DNA from: Alphaproteobacteria bacterium
Lineage (GTDB): Bacteria > Pseudomonadota > Alphaproteobacteria > CAAHEQ01 > UBA3637
Direction of reading: 5' to 3'
Assembly (NCBI GenBank): GCA_017962565.1
Contig: JAGCVC010000013.1
Coordinates: forward strand, 1 to 48,170
DNA length: 48,170 bases
The first letter of the stretch is position 1, and the number at the start of each line of letters is the position of its first letter. Both the position numbers and the translations under genes were made by a program. Positions 17,709 to 26,788 of the stretch are shown one piece after another. The notes beneath the pieces are model-generated. The model did no database searches and was not told the origin of the DNA. It was given only the letters and a program-made list of their open reading frames with translations.

Positions 17709-17737
17709 TTTACTTTTTTTCAAGTTTTGATTATAGA
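17709..17737 (+). promoter_or_regulatory. Promoter of lspA and following genes
   Basis: TTTACT (17709-17714), 17-bp spacer, TATAGA (17732-17737), 20 nt before the lspA ATG. Confidence 0.5.
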
Positions 17738-17756
17738 TATTGAAAAGGAGTTTATT

Positions 17757-18209
17757 ATGATTGTTTACTTTTTAATTGTTTTATTGGCTGTTTTACTTGA
17801 TTTTGCTTCAAAAGCAGTTATTTTAAACACTCTTTCAAAAGGACTTGCAATCGAAGTTACATCTTTCTTTAATCTTGTCTTGGCAATGAATAAAGGCATC
17901 AGTTTTTCTATGTTTTCAAATGCTGGACCTTATCTTTTGGCAATACTTGCGCTTGGCATATGTGCTTTTATTGTTTACCTTATCTTCAAAGAAAAAGACG
18001 CTTTCACCCGTTGTTGTCTATCTTTAATTTTAGGGGGGGCAATCGGAAACATTATTGATCGTGTTCGCTTTGGAGCGGTTGTTGATTTTTTAGATTTTCA
18101 TGCATTTGGCTATCATTGGCCGGCATTCAATATTGCCGACAGTTGCATTTGTGTCGGCGTTGTTTTATTACTCTTTCGTATGATTTTTAAAAAGGAGAAA
18201 AATAAATGA
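17757..18209 (+). CDS. lspA: Lipoprotein signal peptidase (signal peptidase II)
   Basis: 150 aa inner-membrane aspartyl protease that removes signal peptides from prolipoproteins. Four hydrophobic segments are visible. The conserved blocks are GAIGNIIDRVRFGAVVDFLD with catalytic Asp110 and FNIADS with Asp128. The usual Gln of LDQ-x-x-K is Phe here (LDFASK). AAGGAG stands 6 nt before the ATG. The stop overlaps the next ATG (ATGA), coupling it to a small lipoprotein gene that is itself a likely substrate. Confidence 0.95.
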   Translation: MIVYFLIVLLAVLLDFASKAVILNTLSKGLAIEVTSFFNLVLAMNKGISFSMFSNAGPYLLAILALGICAFIVYLIFKEKDAFTRCCLSLILGGAIGNIIDRVRFGAVVDFLDFHAFGYHWPAFNIADSCICVGVVLLLFRMIFKKEKNK

Positions 18210-18373
18210 AAAAATTTCTGTTGTTGGGATTGGTTGTTTGCGTGTTAGCTGCTTGTACATCAAAAAGTACCATTTTTCGTGCACCGGATGAAAGCAAAGT
18301 AACGCAAAGGAAAGATTTAACTTTACCGCCAGATTACAAATTACGCCCACCGAAAGAAGCTGAAAAGAAATAG
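18206..18373 (+). CDS. Small lipoprotein, BamF (DUF3035)-like
   Basis: 55 aa, starting [17 protein letters not shown]. The lipobox is LAAC with Cys17, so the mature lipoprotein has only 39 residues. The segment FRAPDESKV, then [12 protein letters not shown] matches the conserved start of DUF3035/BamF, an alphaproteobacterial subunit of the outer-membrane barrel assembly machine, which commonly follows lspA. Known members are longer, so this is a minimal form or a truncated one. An AAGGAG Shine-Dalgarno lies inside lspA. Confidence 0.8.
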   Translation: MKKFLLLGLVVCVLAACTSKSTIFRAPDESKVTQRKDLTLPPDYKLRPPKEAEKK

Positions 18374-18387
18374 AGGATAATAATACT

Positions 18388-20004
18388 ATGGTTTTAAAAG
18401 ATTTAAAAAGCTTTGAAGCTTTACAAGTTCATTTTGATAAAACAAAACACATACATATGCGCGACTTATTTGCATCTGATGCAGGACGCGCCAACAAATA
18501 CACTTTAAATTTAGATGACTTTGTTTTGGATTATTCCAAAAACAGAATTACAGATGAAACAATGCCTTTGCTTTTTGCTTTGGCAAAAGAATGTCATCTG
18601 GAAGAAAAACGTGATGAAATGTTTGAAGGCAGGCGCATTAATTTTACCGAAAATCGCCCTGTCTTACACATAGCTTTGCGTAATCGCGCTAATACACCGA
18701 TTTATGTTGATGATAAAGATGTTATGCCGCAAATCAATGCTGTTTTGGATAAAATGCATACATTTTCAGATAAAGTTCGTTCGGGTGAATGGAAAGGCGC
18801 AACAGGAAAAGCCATTCGTAATGTTGTCAATATCGGTATCGGCGGCAGTGATCTAGGTCCTTTAATGGCTGTTGAAGCACTAAAGAAATTCAAAATACCG
18901 ACAATTGATTTTCATTTTGTATCAAATGTTGATGGTACGGCAATAGTCGAAACTTTAAATAAGTGTGATCCTGAGACCACTTTGTTTTTAGTCGCATCTA
19001 AAACTTTTACAACCATGGAAACAATGACAAATGCTGAAACTGCTCGTAATTGGTTGGTTGAAGCATTGGGTAAAGAAGCTATTCCATCTCACTTTGTTGC
19101 TCTTTCAACAAATACTGAAGAAGTAAAAAAATTCGGCATTGATCCCAAAAATATGTTCGAATTTTGGGATTTTGTCGGTGGTCGTTATTCCATGTGGTCA
19201 GCAATCGGACTTTCCATCATGCTAGCTGTCGGTTACGACAACTTTGTTGAAATGTTGGATGGTGCTTTTGAAATGGATACACATTTCAAAACTGAACCCT
19301 TGGATAAAAACATTCCTGTCATTATGGGTTTATTGGGTATTTGGTATCACGTTTTCTATAAAGCGGAAACTTATGCCGTTTTGCCTTATTATCAATACTT
19401 ACATCGCCTACCTGCTTATTTGCAACAATTAGATATGGAAAGTAACGGCAAAAGCATTGACAAAGATGGCCATGTTATTGATTATCCGACCGGACCAGTA
19501 CTGTTTGGTGAACCGGGAACAAATGGTCAACACTCCTTTTATCAATTGATTCACCAAGGAACGCATTTAATTCCTTGTGATTTCATTACACCGATATTCT
19601 CTTTGAATGAAACAGGCGAACATCAAAATATTTTACTTTCCAATGCAATCGCTCAGCCGGAAGCATTGATGAAGGGAAAAACCGAAGAAGAAGTCAGAGC
19701 GGAAGGTACTCCGGATTGGCTTGTTCCGTTTAAAACTTTTTCCGGAAACCGCCCAACAAATAGCATTTTGATGGATAGTCTAACTCCTCGTAATTTGGGT
19801 CGATTAATTGCCATGTATGAACATAAAGTGTTCGTGATGGGTGTTATTTTGGGCATTGACAGTTTTGATCAATGGGGTGTCGAATTAGGTAAAGTTTTAG
19901 CAAAAAAGATTTTACCGGAATTAAAAGAAAAGAAACTGACACAAAATCATGACAGTTCCACAAATGCTTTAATCAATTATGTAAAAGGAAAAAGATTGGC
20001 ATGA
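18388..20004 (+). CDS. pgi: Glucose-6-phosphate isomerase
   Basis: 538 aa, full length. It interconverts glucose 6-phosphate and fructose 6-phosphate. Signatures: [59 protein letters not shown] (catalytic Glu and His) and a C-terminal [18 protein letters not shown] Shine-Dalgarno lies 8 nt before the ATG. The mutL ATG overlaps its TGA stop. Confidence 0.97.
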   Translation: MVLKDLKSFEALQVHFDKTKHIHMRDLFASDAGRANKYTLNLDDFVLDYSKNRITDETMPLLFALAKECHLEEKRDEMFEGRRINFTENRPVLHIALRNRANTPIYVDDKDVMPQINAVLDKMHTFSDKVRSGEWKGATGKAIRNVVNIGIGGSDLGPLMAVEALKKFKIPTIDFHFVSNVDGTAIVETLNKCDPETTLFLVASKTFTTMETMTNAETARNWLVEALGKEAIPSHFVALSTNTEEVKKFGIDPKNMFEFWDFVGGRYSMWSAIGLSIMLAVGYDNFVEMLDGAFEMDTHFKTEPLDKNIPVIMGLLGIWYHVFYKAETYAVLPYYQYLHRLPAYLQQLDMESNGKSIDKDGHVIDYPTGPVLFGEPGTNGQHSFYQLIHQGTHLIPCDFITPIFSLNETGEHQNILLSNAIAQPEALMKGKTEEEVRAEGTPDWLVPFKTFSGNRPTNSILMDSLTPRNLGRLIAMYEHKVFVMGVILGIDSFDQWGVELGKVLAKKILPELKEKKLTQNHDSSTNALINYVKGKRLA

Positions 20005-21824
20005 CAATTCGACTGCTTTCCCCTACCTTAATCAATCAGATTGCGGCCGGTGAAGTTATCGAACGCCCTGCTTCCGCATTAAAAGAATTGATTGAAAACG
20101 CATTGGATGCAGGTGCTACCATAATTGAAGTCATGTTAGGTGACGGCGGTAAATCTTATTTATCCGTAACGGACAATGGTAAGGGAATGAGCAAAGAAGA
20201 TTTGAAAATAGCTGTTGAACGACATGCTACTTCCAAATTACCGACAGATGATTTGTTTGCCATTTCTTCTTTTGGTTTCAGAGGCGAAGCATTACCTTCT
20301 ATCGGTTCTGTTGCCAGAATGACTATTACATCCAGAACAAAAGAATCCGAAAACGCTTGGGCTATTTCCGTAGAAGGCGGCATTAAAAGTGACGTTATTC
20401 CTGCGGCTTTCAATTTCGGCACAAAGGTTGAAGTTAAAGATTTATTCTTTGCCACACCTGCTCGTTTAAAGTTTCTAAAATCAACTCCGACAGAAGTCGG
20501 TTATATCAAAGATGTCATCAATCGTTTAGCGATGGCTTATCCGAATGTTTCATTTAAATTATCTGATGAAAGACGACAAATTTTGTTTTATCCAGCAACA
20601 GATAATCAATTGGAACGCATCGGCAAAGTTATCGGTTCTTCTTTCAAAGAAAATGCCGTAGAAGTCAGTGGAGAACATGATGGTTTTAAAATTTACGGTT
20701 TTGTCGGATTACCAACTTATACACGTTCAACCGCATCTGAACAACATTTATTTGTCAATGGTCGTTGGATAAAAGATAAACTGTTGGCCGGTTGTCTGAA
20801 AGGTGCTTATCAAGGATTATTGGGTGTTGACAGTGGTCATCCTGTTGCTGTTTTGTTTCTGACTGTACCGCAAAGGGATGTTGACGTAAACGTTCATCCG
20901 GCAAAGACAGAAGTTCGTTTTAAAGATGCAGCTGTTGTCCGCGGATTGATTGTCACAACTGTTAAGACTGCTTTGGCAGAGGCAGGACACAGAACATCAA
21001 CAACAATCGGTATTGGAGCTTTGGACAGAGCTGAACCACAGATTTTACCGGAAAGACGTTCTTCTTACAGTGGCTATACTTCTCGCAATGCATATCAAAA
21101 CTATCGCATCGAAAAACCACGCATAAAGGATTTACAAGATTCTTATGAAGCACAACAGCCATTTAAGATGAGTGATTATTATTCTGCAAAGGCTGTTTCT
21201 TATGAACAAACAAAACCAATTGAAAACACTCCAGAAAATGAATTTCCGCCATTAGGATTGGCTCGCGGACAAGTTATGGAAACATATATTATTTCCGAAA
21301 CGCCAAACAGTTTGATCATCACTGATCAGCATGCGGCACATGAACGATTAACTTATGAAAAAATCCGTGCAGCACTTGAAACAAAAATGGAAACACAACT
21401 TTTGCTTATTCCGGAAATTGTTCCGTTGGATGAAGAAAAAGTCCATTTGCTGATGGAAAAAAGTGAAGAATTAAAAAAATTCGGTTTTATCATGGAAGCC
21501 TTTGGAAGTGATTCCGTTATTGTTCGTGAAATTCCTGCTCTGTTAGATAAGACAGATATTAAAGGTTTAGTGGTAGATATGTTGGATACTTTCAAGGAAT
21601 TCGGAGATACAACGGCTTTAGAAGATAAAATACAAGCCATTTGTGCCCGTATGGCTTGCCATGGTTCTGTTCGTGCAGGACGTACTTTAACTGTAACAGA
21701 AATGAACGCTCTTCTGCGACAAATGGAAGCATGCGGCAAGTCCGGACAATGTATTCATGGTCGTCCGACATATATCGAATTAAAAGTTTCTGATATTGAA
21801 CGTTTGTTCGGCAGAAAAGTTTAG
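20001..21824 (+). CDS. mutL: DNA mismatch repair protein MutL
   Basis: 607 aa. The N-terminal GHKL ATPase shows [26 protein letters not shown] and [11 protein letters not shown]. The C-terminal domain keeps the metal-binding endonuclease motif [12 protein letters not shown], then ACHGSVRAG and CIHGRP. This indicates an endonuclease-type MutL that nicks the new strand itself, as in bacteria without MutH. The ATG overlaps the pgi stop as ATGA. Convergent with der, 3 nt apart, with no clear terminator. Confidence 0.97.
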   Translation: MTIRLLSPTLINQIAAGEVIERPASALKELIENALDAGATIIEVMLGDGGKSYLSVTDNGKGMSKEDLKIAVERHATSKLPTDDLFAISSFGFRGEALPSIGSVARMTITSRTKESENAWAISVEGGIKSDVIPAAFNFGTKVEVKDLFFATPARLKFLKSTPTEVGYIKDVINRLAMAYPNVSFKLSDERRQILFYPATDNQLERIGKVIGSSFKENAVEVSGEHDGFKIYGFVGLPTYTRSTASEQHLFVNGRWIKDKLLAGCLKGAYQGLLGVDSGHPVAVLFLTVPQRDVDVNVHPAKTEVRFKDAAVVRGLIVTTVKTALAEAGHRTSTTIGIGALDRAEPQILPERRSSYSGYTSRNAYQNYRIEKPRIKDLQDSYEAQQPFKMSDYYSAKAVSYEQTKPIENTPENEFPPLGLARGQVMETYIISETPNSLIITDQHAAHERLTYEKIRAALETKMETQLLLIPEIVPLDEEKVHLLMEKSEELKKFGFIMEAFGSDSVIVREIPALLDKTDIKGLVVDMLDTFKEFGDTTALEDKIQAICARMACHGSVRAGRTLTVTEMNALLRQMEACGKSGQCIHGRPTYIELKVSDIERLFGRKV

Positions 21825-21827
21825 TCT

Positions 21828-23183
21828 TTATTTTTTCTTATCTGCATATGGATTTGCGCGTTTACGCATAGAAATTCGAATAGGAATACCATCCAATCCG
21901 TAATCTTTACGCAACCCGTTTGACAGATAGCGCAAATAAGATTCAGGCAACTCATCCGGATTACTGGAAAAAATCACAAATGTCGGGGGACGCGTACCGA
22001 CTTGCGTCATGTACTTCATCGGAATACGGCGACCATTTGAAGCCAACGGTGGTGGAGTTGCTTCTGTCATAGATTTTAACCACAAATTTAATTTAGCAGT
22101 CGGAACACGTTTATTCCAAACCTTATGGATACGGAAAACTTCCTTCATCAATAAATCCATGCCCATACCGGTCTTAGCGGAAATATAAACAACCGGCAAC
22201 CCCTTGACCTGTTGCAAAGAATTGTGCAACCGTTCTTTAATTGTATTTTTGACAACAGTTTGATTTCTTACCGTATCCCATTTATTGACTGCCAAAATTA
22301 AAGCCCGTCCTTCTTCAACAACTTTACGAGCAACAGTTAAATCTTGACTTTCCAATGGGTTTGCTGCATCAACAACAACGATAACAACTTCGGCATAATC
22401 CAAAGCATGTTTGCTGTCCGCAGCCGAAATTTTTTCTAATGAATTTGTTACACGAGCTTTTTTACGTAAACCGGCAGTGTCCGTTAAAATTACCTTATTA
22501 CCTTTCCATTCAAAAGGAACAGAAATAGCATCACGTGTTACGCCGGCTTCCGGTCCCGTCAACATACGCTCTTGCCCTAACAACTGATTAACCAAAGTTG
22601 ATTTACCTACATTCGGGCGACCGACAATAGCCAAATTTAAAGGTTTGTCTTCATCTTTAACTTCATCTGATTTGATATTTCTTTCTTCCTTTGGAAAATA
22701 AGGCAATAATGCTTGATATAAATCCACCATTCCCAAACCATGTTCAGAGGAAATTGCAATCGGATCACCCAATCCCAAAACATAAGCTTCCGTTGCGGCA
22801 ATGTATTGTTCTTTTGCTTCACATTTATTTGCCAACAAAAAAACGGGCTTTTTAACCTTGCGCAAATCAGTAGCCAAATCTTTATCCAACGGATTGATTT
22901 CACTTCTGGCATCAACAACCATCAAGATAATATCAGCTTCGTCTATCGCTTTTTGTGTCTGCGCCCACATAGCTTTAGATAAAGCAGTTTCCTTTTCCAA
23001 ACCTGCTGTATCAATCACACGAAAAGAAATATCAGATAAATGTGCAATACCTTCTTTGCGGTCACGTGTTACACCCGGTAAATCATGAACAATCGCTTGC
23101 TTTTTACCAATCAGTCGATTAAAAAGAGTCGACTTTCCAACGTTTGTACGACCAACAATAGCGATTGTTTTTAATTTGGACAT
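21828..23183 (-). CDS. der: Ribosome-assembly GTPase Der (EngA)
   Basis: 451 aa with two tandem GTPase domains and a C-terminal KH-like domain. First domain: GRTNVGKSTLFN, DTAGLE, ANKCE (in place of the common NKxD). Second domain: GRPNVGKSTLVNQLLG, DTAGLRKKARV, NKWD. It acts in late assembly of the 50S subunit. The KH-like end (RISMRKRANPYADKKK) is intact. It starts one base after the YfgM-like gene, with which it shares a promoter. Confidence 0.97.
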   Translation of the reverse strand: MSKLKTIAIVGRTNVGKSTLFNRLIGKKQAIVHDLPGVTRDRKEGIAHLSDISFRVIDTAGLEKETALSKAMWAQTQKAIDEADIILMVVDARSEINPLDKDLATDLRKVKKPVFLLANKCEAKEQYIAATEAYVLGLGDPIAISSEHGLGMVDLYQALLPYFPKEERNIKSDEVKDEDKPLNLAIVGRPNVGKSTLVNQLLGQERMLTGPEAGVTRDAISVPFEWKGNKVILTDTAGLRKKARVTNSLEKISAADSKHALDYAEVVIVVVDAANPLESQDLTVARKVVEEGRALILAVNKWDTVRNQTVVKNTIKERLHNSLQQVKGLPVVYISAKTGMGMDLLMKEVFRIHKVWNKRVPTAKLNLWLKSMTEATPPPLASNGRRIPMKYMTQVGTRPPTFVIFSSNPDELPESYLRYLSNGLRKDYGLDGIPIRISMRKRANPYADKKK

Positions 23184-23873
23184 TTATTTTTCCAAAACTT
23201 TCTTCATAACGGATAAATGCTCTTTAACAGCGTCTGGCAGATTTGACATCGATAATGCTTCATCAATCATCTTCTTTGCCTTATCAAATTGATTTTCTCT
23301 GACTAAAAGCAAAACATTCATTTCAACCGCTGTTCCATACCACGCATTTCCAACAGTTAAATACGGATTTAAAATAGATTGTAACTCAGCCACATCACCT
23401 GTTTCAATCTGATGACTGACGTAACCCAAAGCAGCTATAGAACGCAAAGTTTCCGGCACTTTTTCATCCTGACGCAATTGATTTAAAATTGCCAATGCTT
23501 CTTTATCCTTTTTTTCTTCAAACAAAATGCCGGCTTGACGTATTTTAGCTAAATAACGATAATTTGTCTTACCATTTTGCAAAGAATCATATTTTTCCAT
23601 AGCAGCCACTGACTGTCCCTGTGCACTTAAAACAGAAGCTTGCTCATAGGTATCAGATTCCGCTAAACGAGTCTTTCTCTTCCAAGATGTATAACCTTCC
23701 ATTCCAGCCAAAGCAGCGATAACAACAATAACGGACAAAAAAATCAAATATTTGTATTTTTTCCACATATTCATAATTTGCTCATCGTGCAAATCTTTTG
23801 TTACTTCATCAACCAAAATATCTTGCGCTAATTGAATATCATCTTTTTGAGCTTTAGAATTCTTGTTTAACAT
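23184..23873 (-). CDS. YfgM-like membrane-anchored TPR protein
   Basis: 229 aa from the ATG at 23873, preceded by AAAGGTAACAAA. A cytoplasmic N-terminus (about 40 residues) precedes a membrane helix (YLIFLSVIVVIAALAGMEGY) and a periplasmic region with TPR-like helices. This matches the YfgM/TPR_21 family, which is linked to SecYEG and periplasmic chaperones and often lies next to bamB and der. bamB is missing here; der follows directly. Confidence 0.82.
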   Translation of the reverse strand: MLNKNSKAQKDDIQLAQDILVDEVTKDLHDEQIMNMWKKYKYLIFLSVIVVIAALAGMEGYTSWKRKTRLAESDTYEQASVLSAQGQSVAAMEKYDSLQNGKTNYRYLAKIRQAGILFEEKKDKEALAILNQLRQDEKVPETLRSIAALGYVSHQIETGDVAELQSILNPYLTVGNAWYGTAVEMNVLLLVRENQFDKAKKMIDEALSMSNLPDAVKEHLSVMKKVLEK

Positions 23874-23907
23874 TTTGTTACCTTTCTTTTGATTTAAATT
23901 GCCCATC

Positions 23908-23936
23908 AATGTAAATTATTTTCTGAAAATTGTCAA
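23908..23936 (-). promoter_or_regulatory. Promoter of the YfgM-like gene and der
   Basis: Minus-strand TTGACA (23931-23936), 17-bp spacer, TACATT (23908-23913). Confidence 0.65.
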
Positions 23937-23952
23937 TGAAATCTTTTAATTT

Positions 23953-24480
23953 TTAAAGTTCTTCCATTTCCACTTGTGAAGGAGTTAATTCAGATGCCGA
24001 CTTTGTGGTCTGAATAGTTTTTTCATCCGGTAAATCTGTTTGTTCAACTTTTTCTTCCTTCAAAGGTTTCTGAGTAACAGGTTTATTTTTTTGCTCACCT
24101 TGTGTTTTACCTTCGCGACATTCAATCAACCAAATATCATAAACCGGATGTTCCATGGAAGATAAAGCCGGTTCGGATGAAAACATCCAACCTTTAAAAA
24201 GTTCTACATTCTCACCTTTTAAACTTTTTTCAAACACATATAAAAAGACTGAGTTTTCTGGAGATTCTTCCGGCGGATGTGTATAACAAGCTTCTGGCAC
24301 AATAAAAGTTTTACCAAACTGCCCCACTTGCCCGACAGGAATTGAAAAAGTACTTGTCCGCCCGGTAACCTTGTCCAAACCGCGCAAAACTGCAACACCC
24401 ATGGGAACCTCTGTTGCAAAAACAACAGAGATAGAGAAAATAAAAATAAAAATAAAGAAGGCTAATATACTTTTTTTCAT
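23953..24480 (-). CDS. DUF2155 family exported protein
   Basis: 175 aa from the ATG at 24480, one base after the stop of the MCE gene; in-frame ATGs at 24495 and 24492 are alternatives. An N-terminal signal peptide (SILAFFIFIFIFSISVVFA) precedes the DUF2155 domain with AVLRGLDKVTGRTSTFSIP, VGQFGKTFIVPEACY and PPEESPE. The family is mostly alphaproteobacterial and of unknown function, often encoded near MCE-domain genes as here. The last 60 residues are a Lys/Glu/Pro-rich extension. Confidence 0.85.
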   Translation of the reverse strand: MKKSILAFFIFIFIFSISVVFATEVPMGVAVLRGLDKVTGRTSTFSIPVGQVGQFGKTFIVPEACYTHPPEESPENSVFLYVFEKSLKGENVELFKGWMFSSEPALSSMEHPVYDIWLIECREGKTQGEQKNKPVTQKPLKEEKVEQTDLPDEKTIQTTKSASELTPSQVEMEEL

Positions 24481-24481
24481 A

Positions 24482-24937
24482 CTATTTTGCATCATCTTTC
24501 GTTGAAAGGAAAATAAATTCACGAACATTGTCTTCCAATGATTTATATGGGCTTGTGTTAGTTAAATAACCATACGGTTGTAATTTTTTAGAGTCCTTTC
24601 CGGGCTCCAATCTAATATACTTATCACCCATGATTCCGGAATCGACAACAGAAGCTTTTGTGTCTTTCGGCAATCGAATATTATCTTTAATGGTCAACTC
24701 CACCAAGGCCATATATGTTTCCGGATCCAAATCTATTTTAGTAACAGATCCTACCTTAATGCCATTAATTCGCACATCGGCTCCCATTTCCAAACCACCA
24801 ATCTTCGTAAATGAAGTTTCCAGTTTATATCCGTCAACGGGACGTACATTTACATGACCTGCGGCAAGAAACAAAAACAAAAAAGCAAAAACCAACACGC
24901 CAATTCCCAAAACAGCTTCAATAGGATTTTTTTTCAT
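24482..24937 (-). CDS. MCE/MlaD-domain lipid-transport protein (first copy)
   Basis: 151 aa. N-terminal membrane anchor (about residues 8-27) and one MCE domain (YKLETSFTKIGGLEMGADVR, INGIKVGSV, GIMGDKYIRLEPG). MlaD proteins form hexameric rings that carry phospholipids between membranes with an ABC transporter. The start has GAGGAG upstream. No mlaE, mlaF or mlaC gene is in the window. It follows the second MCE gene by 11 nt, and DUF2155 comes next. Confidence 0.88.
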   Translation of the reverse strand: MKKNPIEAVLGIGVLVFAFLFLFLAAGHVNVRPVDGYKLETSFTKIGGLEMGADVRINGIKVGSVTKIDLDPETYMALVELTIKDNIRLPKDTKASVVDSGIMGDKYIRLEPGKDSKKLQPYGYLTNTSPYKSLEDNVREFIFLSTKDDAK

Positions 24938-24948
24938 TCTATACTCCT

Positions 24949-25437
24949 CTAATCATCCGTTGTGTCCAAAATGCCCTTTTTCACGCGCATCCAGTCAAGA
25001 AAACGTTCTAACAATTCATTTAACAATAAAACATCCTGAGTATATAAAAAGTGAGATCCGGATTGCATCATTTCTTCGTCTGCACCCGGCAATAATTCTA
25101 TATACTTATTTCCAATTAAACCGTCTGTTTCTATTATCGCGGCCGAATCTATCGGTAAATCAACTTTTTCGGTAATAATGAAACTCATTTTTACATGGTA
25201 ATAATCATCCAATTTAGAGGTTCCCACATAACCAACTTTCACACCGGCTAAACGCACATCCGAACCAATATTAATTCCATCCGCTTTACTGTAAGTAGCA
25301 TATAAAAGCATACTTCCCAATGGCTTTTGAGGAACATTATGCTTATAAGAAAAAGACAAAACAAAAACCAACAACGCGACTAAAAACACGCCGGCCAAAA
25401 AATCTCTTTGTTGTTTATAAGTTTTTCTTAAATTCAT
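24949..25437 (-). CDS. MCE/MlaD-domain lipid-transport protein (second copy)
   Basis: 162 aa from the ATG at 25437 (AAGGAA upstream). A membrane helix (FLAGVFLVALLVFVLSFSY) precedes one MCE domain (ADGINIGSDVRLAGVKVG, DGLIGNKYIELLPGADEE) and a C-terminal helix. It is clearly related to the adjacent copy but strongly diverged, so the pair is an old duplication or two subunits of a mixed ring. First gene of the MCE-MCE-DUF2155 unit. Confidence 0.88.
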   Translation of the reverse strand: MNLRKTYKQQRDFLAGVFLVALLVFVLSFSYKHNVPQKPLGSMLLYATYSKADGINIGSDVRLAGVKVGYVGTSKLDDYYHVKMSFIITEKVDLPIDSAAIIETDGLIGNKYIELLPGADEEMMQSGSHFLYTQDVLLLNELLERFLDWMRVKKGILDTTDD

Positions 25438-25456
25438 GTATATTCCTTCAATGTCC

Positions 25457-25484
25457 AATATAAAATAATGATTTCTTTTGTCAA
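25457..25484 (-). promoter_or_regulatory. Promoter of the MCE-MCE-DUF2155 unit
   Basis: Minus-strand TTGACA (25479-25484), 16-bp spacer, TATATT (25457-25462). The -35 box overlaps the stop codon of the upstream GGT-like gene. Confidence 0.55.
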
Positions 25485-26788
25485 TTACTCTTTTCTTTTA
25501 CCATATAAAAACCATCATTTTTTTTGCACGTACCAACTTGGTTGGGATATCCTTTTTCACACTCGATTGACGCAAAGAAAGCTTTATCATCCAATCTGTC
25601 TTGTGACAATGTTGTATCTTCCAACAAACGTTTCTTATTTAAACGGTAAGACCAATCATTCAACGCATCAACAAGTGCATAATTACCAACTCCAACGGAT
25701 GCTGCAACCACATCTGTTATATCAGGATTCGTTTCAATAAAGTTGGCATAAATCGGAAAGGTATCACGTTTGCGCATAGAACCGGCAAGGAAAAAACCTT
25801 CCTTAAGTAATTGTCCCATACCAAAAGGCTGTCCCATGGAAACACTGCAAACAATGATCAATCCGGATTTATCAGCAGCAATCAAACCTATACCACGATT
25901 TTGTTCTTCAGCTGTCGACATATTTTTTTCCAAATTCTTCATGCTTTCTATTGCCTGTTGCTGACGATCTGATTTATCACTTTGTGCGTTCTTCCAAATC
26001 ATATATGCTTCCGATGACAAATCTGTGGGATTGGGGAAAAATGTTCTCCGTCCGGATTCGGAAACATCAATAGAATCCATAAAAGTGGCTTTGAAAGATT
26101 TTAAATCCTCACGAACAATTTGATCACTTTGACCGACAATAGAGTCTGCCAATGAACCATTGTACAAAACACCTGCACCGGAATCTTTCAATACACCCAA
26201 AGTCTTTGCTAACTCAGGTTGCATTAAAACATCCCCTTTCTTACGTCTTTTCCATCCTGCATTCAATTTGCTGGAATTCAGTATATCCTTTGCTAACGTA
26301 TCTGATACAACGATACCCTTCTCTGCTTTTAATTTTGCATCACTTAAAATATCTTTCCATGGTCTATGCCCATATTTGTTCTGCAGAGTATAAACACCAC
26401 GCGCCAAACTCGGAGTTGCAATTTTCTTATCAAAAGACATCGGTCGTGGCAAGAAATTCAATGTTTTTACCCGTCCTTCCGAAGGATCCAATATCTGACA
26501 AACACCACCAGCACCAAGCCCCATACGTGAAGGCAAAACAACAGCCCCTGTCATTAGCATTGCACTCATCGCATCCGCTGCATTTCCACCATTTTCAAGC
26601 ATGCTTACACCACTTTCCGCTATTTGCGGATCGGCAACGGAAACAACCCCTGATACCTTTTGGGGAGTAAACAACTGTTGACTTGAACAGGCTACAACCA
26701 TCATAGCAATAAACAAAAGAACCCATTGACGAAAAAGACAAAAAGTCCTATGATTCGATTTGAAAAAAAACGGAGAACGCAAATACAT
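25481..26788 (-). CDS. Gamma-glutamyltransferase-like lipoprotein, probably inactive
   Basis: 435 aa. The N-terminus is a lipoprotein signal with lipobox VVAC (Cys34). The next part is clearly of the gamma-glutamyltranspeptidase family: GVVSVADPQIAESG, MLENGGNAADAMSAM and LGAGGVCQ. Family members cut themselves at a Thr (usually T-T-H) that becomes the nucleophile. At the matching place, before LIAADKSGLI, this protein has QNRGIG (about residues 296-301), with no Thr or Ser at that point. It is also shorter than typical GGT. A binding or structural role is more likely than catalysis. An AAAGGA Shine-Dalgarno supports the ATG at 26788. Confidence 0.8.
   Translation of the reverse strand: MYLRSPFFFKSNHRTFCLFRQWVLLFIAMMVVACSSQQLFTPQKVSGVVSVADPQIAESGVSMLENGGNAADAMSAMLMTGAVVLPSRMGLGAGGVCQILDPSEGRVKTLNFLPRPMSFDKKIATPSLARGVYTLQNKYGHRPWKDILSDAKLKAEKGIVVSDTLAKDILNSSKLNAGWKRRKKGDVLMQPELAKTLGVLKDSGAGVLYNGSLADSIVGQSDQIVREDLKSFKATFMDSIDVSESGRRTFFPNPTDLSSEAYMIWKNAQSDKSDRQQQAIESMKNLEKNMSTAEEQNRGIGLIAADKSGLIIVCSVSMGQPFGMGQLLKEGFFLAGSMRKRDTFPIYANFIETNPDITDVVAASVGVGNYALVDALNDWSYRLNKKRLLEDTTLSQDRLDDKAFFASIECEKGYPNQVGTCKKNDGFYMVKEKSN
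26726..26754 (+). promoter_or_regulatory. Promoter of the M48 protease gene
   Basis: TTGACG (26726-26731), 17-bp spacer, TATGAT (26749-26754). It lies within the 5' end of the divergent GGT-like gene. Confidence 0.65.
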
